Part shown: positions 27,214 through 33,608 of the stretch, in pieces
Position numbering within the stretch: the stretch's first letter is position 1
How the letters are laid out: each line of letters begins with the position of its first letter
DNA from: Lewinellaceae bacterium SD302
GTDB lineage: Bacteria; Bacteroidota; Bacteroidia; Chitinophagales; Saprospiraceae
NCBI GenBank assembly: GCA_002591745.1
Contig: PDLQ01000016.1
Coordinates: 49,800-113,799 of the forward strand
Reading direction: 5' to 3'
DNA length: 64,000 bases
The notes under the pieces: model-generated
The model's input: only the letters and a program-made list of their open reading frames with translations
What the model was told of the DNA's origin: nothing
The model's database searches: none
Program-made: the position numbers and the translations under genes

Positions 27214-27356
27214 TTGAGTTTTTCTACTCTTCGTTTCTTCATTGTTTAAATTACTCATAGGTTCAAAAAATAATGCTGTCTCTATCTGTGCCCTTACACA
27301 GATGCAAAGGAGTTATTAGCCATCTTCATTCCTTCAGGCTTCTACCTTCCAATCCT

Positions 27357-27364
27357 TACCTTTG
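27357..27364 (+). promoter_or_regulatory. Bacteroidota -7 motif TACCTTTG
   Basis: Fits TAnnTTTG and ends four bases before the cvfB ATG (27369). It supports that start over a longer frame opening at 27273. Confidence 0.5.
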
Positions 27365-27368
27365 CCTC

Positions 27369-28202
27369 ATGATTCAACCCGGCGAATACCACCACTTGCT
27401 TATTATCCGTGAAACACCCCAGGGGTTTTACCTTTCCGACGAAGACGGAGGTGAGGTGCTGCTACCTGGTAACTACCGGACTCCTGATATGGCGGTGGAT
27501 GAATATGCCGAAGTTTTCGTCTACGCAGATGCCGAAGGCAGACCCGTAGCAACAACCGAGAAGCCACTACTGACACTAAATACCGCCGCTCCGCTACCGG
27601 TGGCCGACGTCAATAAGTTCGGTGCTTTTTGTGATTGGGGGGTGAGTAAGCAACTCTTCGTGCCATTCCGCAATCAGCGTAATCCGTTGGAAGCTGGCAA
27701 AACGGCCGTCGTCTATATGTATTTCGACGAGCAATCACAACGTCTGGTGGGCACGACCATTTTTAAAAACTATTTCAAGGAACTGGCCGATGACGGACTG
27801 GAAATGGGGCAGTCGGTACGCTGCATTATCGCCGAGCGTACTGATCTCGGTTATAAAGCCATCGTCAACCAGAATTACCTGGGCTTGATCTATAGCAACG
27901 AAACGGACCGCCCGCTGAAAGTCGGTGAGCAACTCACTGCCTACGTTAAGCCGCCCCGTCATGATGGGAAGATCGACCTGAGCATCTACGCTGTCGGGAC
28001 GGCGAATATCGAACCCAGTGCACAGGAGCTACTTGAAAAACTACGGACGAACGAAGGTTTCCTGCCTCTGCACGATAAGAGCGATCCGGCCCTGATTCGC
28101 AGTGAATTAGGAATGAGTAAGAAAATGTTTAAAAAGGCATTGGGCGGTTTGTACCGGCAGCGGAAGGTAGAGATTCGGGAAGATGGGATTCATTTGGTCT
28201 AG
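27369..28202 (+). CDS. cvfB: CvfB/YitL-like S1 RNA-binding protein
   Basis: A 277-residue cytoplasmic protein. The ATG at 27369 is placed by family length and by the promoter motif just before it. The order of parts matches CvfB: three S1-like OB folds (residues about 1-65, 70-140 and 145-215; FGAFCDWGVSKQLFVPF is the hallmark of the second), then a winged-helix domain at about 220-275 (SDPALIRSELGMSKKMFKKALGGLYRQRKVEI). CvfB binds RNA, and in Staphylococcus it influences virulence gene expression; its role in Bacteroidota is not defined. It has no operon partner: it follows the glycosyltransferase by 155 bases and faces a leftward gene. Confidence 0.9.
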   Translation: MIQPGEYHHLLIIRETPQGFYLSDEDGGEVLLPGNYRTPDMAVDEYAEVFVYADAEGRPVATTEKPLLTLNTAAPLPVADVNKFGAFCDWGVSKQLFVPFRNQRNPLEAGKTAVVYMYFDEQSQRLVGTTIFKNYFKELADDGLEMGQSVRCIIAERTDLGYKAIVNQNYLGLIYSNETDRPLKVGEQLTAYVKPPRHDGKIDLSIYAVGTANIEPSAQELLEKLRTNEGFLPLHDKSDPALIRSELGMSKKMFKKALGGLYRQRKVEIREDGIHLV

Positions 28203-28280
28203 GTTTCGAGCAGGACTAAAAAACATGTTTATATACTTATATATAAATACGTGGAACCCGCATAAAATCTACCCAAACTT

Positions 28281-29144
28281 CTAATCCACCGTTTCCCAAA
28301 GTACTTTCTCCAAAGCGAAATACTCCGTTCCGTTCCCCCTCACTACGTAAGGTAGTGGCCACCGCTCATTCGCGTAAAGTGATATAGCCAGGGAATCGGA
28401 GGAGCCGGCTCCGAATAGTAAATAACGTCCCTCCAGGTAAGTCTGGTCGCGGATTTCGCCGAAATGATCAGCATATTTATTTTCCAGCCGTGGCGACCAC
28501 ACTCCTTGCAAGCTGTCTAAAACGAGGCTGTCACCCGCCGGTCTGTCCAGTAGCCGAAAACGGATGGAATCATTGGCTCGCCACCAGACAAGACTATCTA
28601 ATTGACCGAGTACGCTGAGGTCTGCCAGGAGCGGGTTGCGATAATCGTCGAATTCAGTGGGCAGTTTACGCAAAGAAAATTCATCAATGCGATATACATC
28701 AGTAAGTCCGTTCAGCCGAAGCAGCAAGGTGTTGCCGGGAAGACTATCCGGGGCTGGATAGAAAATAAGCTCTTCACTGATATTTCCAATACTGCTACTT
28801 TGCAGTTTTAGCCTGAGTAAAGGTCGCCCCCCCACCATCTCCGGAGGGACCAAGCCCTGACTTTTAATCGCCAGTAGAGCGGATAACAATTGCTCTGCTT
28901 TTCGGCCTTGCCCGTTTAAGCTGCGCTGGTTGTTTTCCACTACCCAGTTATCTTCGTCTACACGAGCGAGCTCAAAACCTGTTTCTTCATCACTACCCGC
29001 CGGCCAGAGAAAAATACGGTCGATATCGGTCGCTGCGTAGGGAAGCAACTGGGCGCGTAATGGCGGCCGGGGGCGTTGCTGCCAATACCACCAGGCACCA
29101 TACAGCAAACCGAATAAGAGGAGGTAAGGGATGGCTTTTTTCAA
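28281..29144 (-). CDS. DUF4340-like membrane-anchored protein
   Basis: A 287-residue protein with one N-terminal membrane segment (residues 4-21) and a short basic stretch after it. The rest should be periplasmic and beta-rich. ATDIDRIFLWP, then DNWVVENNQRSLNGQGRKAEQLLSALLAIKS, matches the layout of DUF4340 proteins, which often accompany gliding/ABC-type genes, but none are here. An exact core repeat (28794-28802) lies in its middle on the opposite strand and codes for Gln-Ser-Ser. It is 12 bases downstream of rdgB on the same strand and so probably co-transcribed with it. No enzymatic motif is visible. Confidence 0.7.
   Translation of the reverse strand: MKKAIPYLLLFGLLYGAWWYWQQRPRPPLRAQLLPYAATDIDRIFLWPAGSDEETGFELARVDEDNWVVENNQRSLNGQGRKAEQLLSALLAIKSQGLVPPEMVGGRPLLRLKLQSSSIGNISEELIFYPAPDSLPGNTLLLRLNGLTDVYRIDEFSLRKLPTEFDDYRNPLLADLSVLGQLDSLVWWRANDSIRFRLLDRPAGDSLVLDSLQGVWSPRLENKYADHFGEIRDQTYLEGRYLLFGAGSSDSLAISLYANERWPLPYVVRGNGTEYFALEKVLWETVD
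28794..28802 (+). repeat. Core repeat inside the DUF4340-like gene
   Basis: ACTGCTACTTTGCAG, antisense to the gene. The same extended form is at 30258-30270. Confidence 0.7.
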
Positions 29145-29156
29145 GCTGCTAATCTG

Positions 29157-29741
29157 TTACTGCTGAAGAAAATCGATCAGTTTTTGCACTGCCTTAGCCC
29201 GGTGACTGTAGACTTTTTTTGCCGTAAAACCCATCTGCCCGAATGTTTCCGAACTACCGTTTGGAATGAAGATAGGGTCGTAGCCAAAACCTTGGTCTCC
29301 CCGGATACGACCGGCGATATTCCCCTCGCAGATACCTTCGAAAAGATGTTCCTGACCGTTACGGATCAGGCAGATCACGGTGCGGAAACGGGCTTTGCGA
29401 TTGGGCACACGGCCCAGCGACTTCAGTACTTTTTTCATGTTGGCCTCGGCGTTGCGCTCCGGCCCGGCGTAATGGGCGGTATCGACACCGGGCGCGCCGT
29501 CTAATGCATCTATTTCCAGCCCGGTATCTTCACTGAAGCAGTTGACACCGTACCGTTCGTGCACGAATTGTGCCTTTTGGCGGGCGTTACCGGGAATGGT
29601 ATCGGTTGTTTCGGGAATTTCTTCGGTACAGCCAATGTCGGCCAGGCTCTGGAAATCGTAAGCTTCCCCTAGTTGTCGGGCGACTTCAGCAATTTTGTTG
29701 GGGTTGTTAGTCACGAAGACCAGGTGTTCTTTGGTGGGCAT
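29157..29741 (-). CDS. rdgB: Non-canonical purine NTP pyrophosphatase (RdgB/HAM1)
   Basis: A 194-residue cytoplasmic enzyme that removes ITP, dITP and XTP from the nucleotide pool by releasing pyrophosphate. Motifs in order: VFVTNNPNKIAEVARQL (substrate phosphate binding), CFSEDTGLEIDALDGAPGVDTAHYAG (active site with its catalytic Asp), FEGICEGNIA, GDQGFGYDPIFIPNG, and the final KKVYSHRAKAVQKL. Length is typical. It sits between two small genes on the same strand (29 and 15 bases apart), and the three probably form one transcript. Confidence 0.95.
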   Translation of the reverse strand: MPTKEHLVFVTNNPNKIAEVARQLGEAYDFQSLADIGCTEEIPETTDTIPGNARQKAQFVHERYGVNCFSEDTGLEIDALDGAPGVDTAHYAGPERNAEANMKKVLKSLGRVPNRKARFRTVICLIRNGQEHLFEGICEGNIAGRIRGDQGFGYDPIFIPNGSSETFGQMGFTAKKVYSHRAKAVQKLIDFLQQ

Positions 29742-29770
29742 TCAAAAGATAGTTGGAAAAACTAGTGGGT

Positions 29771-30223
29771 TCAGGTGTTCTTGAAAGCGGCTTTGACCGC
29801 TTGCCATAGGGCTCCGGCTTTACGGGCATTGCCGGCGGCCTTTTCGGACTGGATGACGGACAGGTCATCGGCAAATAAGTAGGTCTTTTCGTTAACGACG
29901 ATCGGAGCGTAGTTGGAAACCAGAAAATGTAGTCCCAGTCTTTTTCCGGAGATGCCGAAGATCATGATTCGGCGTATTTTTGGCTGGCAAAGTAGCAATG
30001 CGGATAAATCGATATCGGCTTGCTCGTCTGCCGGGCAAAGCGTACTGACTTGCTCAGCCACTGCGTCGAAACCGGCAGCTTTGAGGATAGCATTCAAAAA
30101 AACTGCTCGCTCATCACCCGCCGGATAGACCACCAGGAGATCCGAACTGCCGATTTTCATCAACCCATCGTCTCCTTCGGGAGAGATCGGTTGTCTGATC
30201 AGTTCATAATCCAGATAGTGCAT
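29771..30223 (-). CDS. Small protein of unknown function
   Basis: A 150-residue soluble protein that I do not recognise. It begins MHYLDYELIRQPISPEGDDG and contains a hydrophobic beta-like pair DLLVVYPAG and RRIMIFGISG, then a Lys/Ala-rich helix at the end. It is the first gene of the run leading to rdgB. The 20-base repeat found in the MutS-like gene is present at 29981-30000 and codes here for Ala-Leu-Leu-Leu-Cys-Gln. No signal peptide. Confidence 0.7.
   Translation of the reverse strand: MHYLDYELIRQPISPEGDDGLMKIGSSDLLVVYPAGDERAVFLNAILKAAGFDAVAEQVSTLCPADEQADIDLSALLLCQPKIRRIMIFGISGKRLGLHFLVSNYAPIVVNEKTYLFADDLSVIQSEKAAGNARKAGALWQAVKAAFKNT
29981..30000 (-). repeat. 20-base repeat with core, second copy
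   Basis: Identical to 7392-7411 over 20 bases, read in a different frame. Confidence 0.75.
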
Positions 30224-30259
30224 GTTGGTAAAGGTAAGCTATTGATCGTCTAAACCACT

Positions 30260-30268
30260 GCTACTTTG
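30260..30268 (+). repeat. Core repeat between divergent genes
   Basis: CACTGCTACTTTGCAGCC in the gap between the genes at 30223 and 30457, pointing to the rightward one. Confidence 0.65.
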
Positions 30269-30456
30269 CAGCCAAAAGAAAATTATTAAGAACCCGGCCG
30301 GAATTAGTGCGCCAATTCAATCCAATGGTTTTTGCTTTCGGGGAAAGTAGGAACGCAGTTAGCCCGGGACTAAAATACCTTGAGTGAAATTTTATAACTG
30401 TTTTTGGCCGGGTACTTGACTAGGGGGAGTTGCGCAAAATTCCCATCTTGCTGGTA

Positions 30457-30945
30457 ATGACTCCCACTCATCTCACTATCCTGGCCGTACTTGGCTGGTC
30501 GCTTACACTTTATTTCGGTTTTTACCGCTACCGTCAGTACGTCTGGTCGCGACGTAAGGTGCAGTACGACCTGTTCACCCGCATTAATCAACGGAGTGAC
30601 CGGCTATTTTTGAGCCTCAATATCATGCTGGCCCTGCCACGTAAAGGAGCCAAAGGACAGGCTAAATTCGCCGGCCTGCGCCATAAATACCTGGAAGGCA
30701 TCCGCGAGAAAACGATTTTGCTCGCCAGCACGCAACTTCCGGAGGAACTGGCCGTCTTTTGGCTACGCGGTATATTGGCCGAACTAGATCAGTTGGATCA
30801 GCGTGATGACCAGTTCCTCCGAAAACTAAATGATTACGCTACCCGGCACCGTATCGCCCAGCGGGAACTGGGCTTGCTCCTGGATTATCGCCAACAAGAT
30901 AATGCCCCCGGCATCGAGCAATTATTGGGTAGTATGACTGCCTAA
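30457..30945 (+). CDS. Small membrane-anchored helical protein
   Basis: A 162-residue protein. The ATG at 30457 is chosen over a TTG at 30430 because it starts just before a single membrane segment (ILAVLGWSLTLYFGFYRY). The remainder is predicted helical and basic (RQYVWSRRKVQYDLFTRINQR), facing the cytoplasm if the positive-inside rule holds. The order TM-then-helical-bundle superficially recalls LemA proteins, but key LemA residues are not evident. I do not recognise a family. It precedes the PP-loop gene by 54 bases on the same strand and may belong with it. Confidence 0.65.
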   Translation: MTPTHLTILAVLGWSLTLYFGFYRYRQYVWSRRKVQYDLFTRINQRSDRLFLSLNIMLALPRKGAKGQAKFAGLRHKYLEGIREKTILLASTQLPEELAVFWLRGILAELDQLDQRDDQFLRKLNDYATRHRIAQRELGLLLDYRQQDNAPGIEQLLGSMTA

Positions 30946-30999
30946 GCCCCCAGGGCGAACATTATATATCCTTACCTCTAAAGCGAAGCGTCCTAACTT

Positions 31000-32079
31000 A
31001 TGGCCACTATTTTTCTCAATTCTCACCGCGCCAAAAGCGGTGTCCTCGACGGACAGAAATTGCCCGACGATTACGTATTGCTCTGCAAGTTTTTCGATTG
31101 CGGCATCATCGACCGGACCCGTAGTTTAGATATTGGCTTTGATGCCCAGGTATTGGATGAAATACCGGCCTTCGACCCCGGCTTTACGGCTACCTACGCT
31201 GAGATCAGCCGCCGCAAAGGCGACGCTATCATGGGAGAGGCCATAGAGCGAAATCTGCGTGTGCAGGTGCTTTGGTCCGGCGGCATCGACTCTACGGTAG
31301 CCCTGATTGCGCTCACTGAATCCAGGTATTTTGCCGAAGCTAAAGGTCGGGTCGAAGTCTTGCTTTCCATGGATTCCATCAATGAATATCCGCTCTTTTT
31401 TCATCAGTTCATTCACGGGAAGCTGAACTACACCTTCATTCATCCCCCGATCACGAATCACTTCGCTGATGATGCGCTGATCGTGACCGGCGAGCACGGA
31501 GATCAGCTATTCGGGAGTGATAAACTGTTGCCGATGATCGTCAACGGGCTGGCCCAATTAAATTATGAAGATTGCCTGCCGATCTACGCCACCAACAAGT
31601 TCGGTGACCCATCCACGGGGCCACGCCTGCTACGCTATCTGGAGCCTTTGATCGAGTCCTGTCCCAAACCCATCGTTAGTGCCTTTGATTTGTTTTGGTG
31701 GCTCAATTTAAGCATCAAGTGGCAGCAAGTGACGTTGCGGCTGCCCATCTTCACTTTCCAGGAGGACGTGAGTGACCTGGCAGAACGCTTCCGGCACTTT
31801 TTTCGGGAAGATGATTTCCAGCAGTGGGCCTTTCATCAGCACGAAACCCGCCCGGTTACTCGCCTGAGCGATTACAAAGCCATCGCCAAAAAATACATTT
31901 TCTCCCATACGGGCGACCCGGATTACCGCAACGAAAAATCGAAAGAGCCCAGCCTCAAACACGTAATCATCGATCGGAAAAACCAGGGCAGTAGTCGCTA
32001 CCGGGTCTCTATGAAAACCGATTACAAACCCCTCGTGGAAACCTTCCACCGCAAGTTTAAAAACCAAAAAATCAGTTGA
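31000..32079 (+). CDS. PP-loop ATPase related to asparagine synthase C-terminal domain
   Basis: A 359-residue soluble protein. SGGIDS (residues 93-98) is the PP-loop that binds ATP pyrophosphate in asparagine synthetase, GMP synthetase and tRNA-modifying enzymes, and VTGEHGDQLFGSD (162-174) resembles the second conserved patch of asparagine synthetase. The N-terminal glutaminase domain of that enzyme is absent; a short beta-rich region of unknown type takes its place. I infer adenylation of a carboxylate or carbonyl group followed by attack of an amine. The substrate is unknown. Its stop overlaps the start of a cupin gene (TGATG), so the two are translationally coupled and very likely act on the same molecule. 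Confidence 0.75.
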   Translation: MATIFLNSHRAKSGVLDGQKLPDDYVLLCKFFDCGIIDRTRSLDIGFDAQVLDEIPAFDPGFTATYAEISRRKGDAIMGEAIERNLRVQVLWSGGIDSTVALIALTESRYFAEAKGRVEVLLSMDSINEYPLFFHQFIHGKLNYTFIHPPITNHFADDALIVTGEHGDQLFGSDKLLPMIVNGLAQLNYEDCLPIYATNKFGDPSTGPRLLRYLEPLIESCPKPIVSAFDLFWWLNLSIKWQQVTLRLPIFTFQEDVSDLAERFRHFFREDDFQQWAFHQHETRPVTRLSDYKAIAKKYIFSHTGDPDYRNEKSKEPSLKHVIIDRKNQGSSRYRVSMKTDYKPLVETFHRKFKNQKIS

Positions 32080-32843
32080 TGAAAGCTTTTACCGAATTTC
32101 AATTTAAAAACGGTCTCCTTTACGATTATTCCGACAATGCTTACCCGACCAAACTACACGCCTGGGACGGAGAAAATCAATTCTCTGCACCTGGCTCGAC
32201 CTTCTTCGGTTACGTTTTCGCGGGAGAAACCAGCCTGATCGGCAAGTCGAACAATTATCGACTGAATAGCCGGCAATATTTTTCTATGAACGAAGATTTT
32301 AGCCTCAGCGGCGGCAAAGGTATCGTGATCGAACGCATGGGTTACCGGGGAATGAACAGCGTCGGAGGGCCGGTAGAAGACTGGGGGCGACTCAAATACA
32401 TCGACGGTTGCACGGATTCTCTGCTCATCCCGCCGGTAAAATTGGGAGATCCCTGCCTGAACGCCCTGTTCTTTCCCGCCAATATAGATCAGACGGCCCA
32501 CACCCATCCTTCCATGCGCGTGGGTATGGTCATCGAAGGCTACGGTGAATGTGTTACGCCCGAAGCAGTTTACGCCCTGGAACCGGGAAAAATATTCATC
32601 ATTCACGAAGAGGGAAATCACCGTTTCCGCACACGGACATCTATTCAAAACGGTAGTAACTCAGGTGATTTCAACTCCGAGGAGCCCACGACGATCACCG
32701 AAGGTAAAGTAGCAAAGCTTACGGTGGTGGCCTATCACCCCGACTCCGATTTCGGCCCCGTTGACGAAGACCACCCCATGATCAATCGAACGATCGTTGA
32801 AGGGGTGCCGGCCAGCCAGATCGAGGCGATTCAGACAAAGTAA
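32079..32843 (+). CDS. Cupin-domain protein coupled to the PP-loop ATPase
   Basis: A 254-residue protein whose ATG overlaps the stop of the previous gene by one base (TGATG), a sign of coupled translation. A cupin core lies at about residues 125-185, with the metal-binding set HTHPSMR (His141, His143), a Glu at 153 and FIIHEEGNHRF (His176, His181). The N-terminal 120 residues are beta-rich without a named domain. Cupins include dioxygenases, isomerases and sensors, so the reaction cannot be read off. Part of the sequence near 32704-32716 (read Lys-Val-Ala-Lys) is a one-mismatch core repeat. I infer a two-enzyme pathway or modification with the PP-loop partner. Confidence 0.78.
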   Translation: MKAFTEFQFKNGLLYDYSDNAYPTKLHAWDGENQFSAPGSTFFGYVFAGETSLIGKSNNYRLNSRQYFSMNEDFSLSGGKGIVIERMGYRGMNSVGGPVEDWGRLKYIDGCTDSLLIPPVKLGDPCLNALFFPANIDQTAHTHPSMRVGMVIEGYGECVTPEAVYALEPGKIFIIHEEGNHRFRTRTSIQNGSNSGDFNSEEPTTITEGKVAKLTVVAYHPDSDFGPVDEDHPMINRTIVEGVPASQIEAIQTK

Positions 32844-32939
32844 CTGCTAGTAAGTATTTAGGGGCCAGAAAACTATCTACTTACTCGTCAGGCCCGCTCG
32901 TTCCTCAACGGTGCAAACGAGACGAGAGGAGGCACTATT

Positions 32940-33347
32940 CTAGTCGGTCGATTTCTCCGAGGAACTGGCGTGGTCCATGATCACGTACCACTTATTATCG
33001 TCCTGCTTTTCCAGACCGTAAGTGACGATCATCCGGTTGAAATAGGGTACTCCGTCCCGCTCCGGCTCCCGATAAATGAGTTGAGTAACGGCGATACCTT
33101 TTTCATGGCCGATCTCAGTATTCAGTATTTCGGTTTCCATGGTCCAGTTTTCGTCCTGAAACCAGCTTTGGTGGAAAGCCAAAAAACTGTCGGCGGTCAT
33201 CATGATCTCTTCACCGGGCAGAATGAGCTGCATTTTATTGTCGGGTGACAAAGTCGCCTTCAAACCGGTGAGGTCTTTATTACTGACGGCATCGAGGTGA
33301 GCTCGCATCGTCCGGAGGAAGTCGGCTTCGTTTTTGGCCGTAGACAT
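32940..33347 (-). CDS. NTF2/SnoaL-like domain protein, cut from its signal peptide
   Basis: A 135-residue protein with the alpha-plus-beta cone fold of NTF2/DUF4440-type domains: FLRTMRAHLDAVSNKDLTGL, then an MMTADSFLAFHQSWF segment, then paired strands WTMETEILNTEIGHEKGIAVTQL. Members are often secreted and bind small ligands; here the frame has no signal peptide. Immediately upstream, however, a 42-codon frame (33350-33478) encodes a lipoprotein signal peptide and stops inside a copy of the dispersed element, two bases before this ATG (TAGCCATG). The most economical reading is that the element split a lipoprotein gene. Whether the domain is still made, by re-initiation, is open. Confidence 0.75.
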   Translation of the reverse strand: MSTAKNEADFLRTMRAHLDAVSNKDLTGLKATLSPDNKMQLILPGEEIMMTADSFLAFHQSWFQDENWTMETEILNTEIGHEKGIAVTQLIYREPERDGVPYFNRMIVTYGLEKQDDNKWYVIMDHASSSEKSTD

Positions 33348-33348
33348 G

Positions 33349-33399
33349 GCTACTTTAGCTTCGCTGATCGTCCTACGTCCTCGGAGTTGTTAGTCAAAA
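33349..33399 (-). repeat. Short form of the long dispersed element
   Basis: On the minus strand: TTTTGACTAACAACTCCGAG, then GACGTAGGACGATCAGCGAAG, then CTAAAGTAGC. It is nearly identical to 36947-36996. It supplies the last codons and the stop of the signal-peptide frame. Confidence 0.85.
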
Positions 33400-33478
33400 C
33401 ATCTTGTTCAAGCTGTTCGGCTTGGCAAGCCAACAGAAAGAATAGCGGAAAGCACAGCAGCAAGCGGAAAGTGGGCAT
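33350..33478 (-). pseudogene. Lipoprotein signal-peptide fragment upstream of the NTF2-like gene
   Basis: ATG at 33478, then MPTFRLLLCFPLFFLLACQA: a standard lipoprotein signal with lipobox LLAC (Cys18). The frame goes on for a few polar residues, then reads TNNSEDVGRSAKLK from the dispersed element and ends at TAG (33350-33352). The following domain starts two bases on, in another frame. This looks like the severed 5' end of the gene at 32940-33347. Confidence 0.7.
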
Positions 33479-33577
33479 GGTTATGAATTTGCTCTTTCAA
33501 GTTATGAAATTGTAAGTTCTGCGCCAAGCACAGCGAAGACGTTACCAGGCAAATCCACAGTTATTCGCGTCCTAAAA

Positions 33578-33606
33578 TCCAGAGCGACCGGGAGGTCGCT
33601 GGCCGA
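33578..33606. repeat. GAGCGACC palindromic repeat, single copy
   Basis: GAGCGACCGGGAGGTCGCTGG, an imperfect palindrome. Related copies flank 37057-37222. Confidence 0.65.
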
Positions 33607-33608
33607 TC

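Noticed and set aside
30457..30945. LemA family membership
   Set aside because: Only the order of membrane segment and helices agrees; the expected conserved residues after the segment are not present.
32849..32885. AGTAAGTA/TACTTACT as a terminator between convergent genes
   Set aside because: Only 8 bp with a 21-base loop and no T-run.
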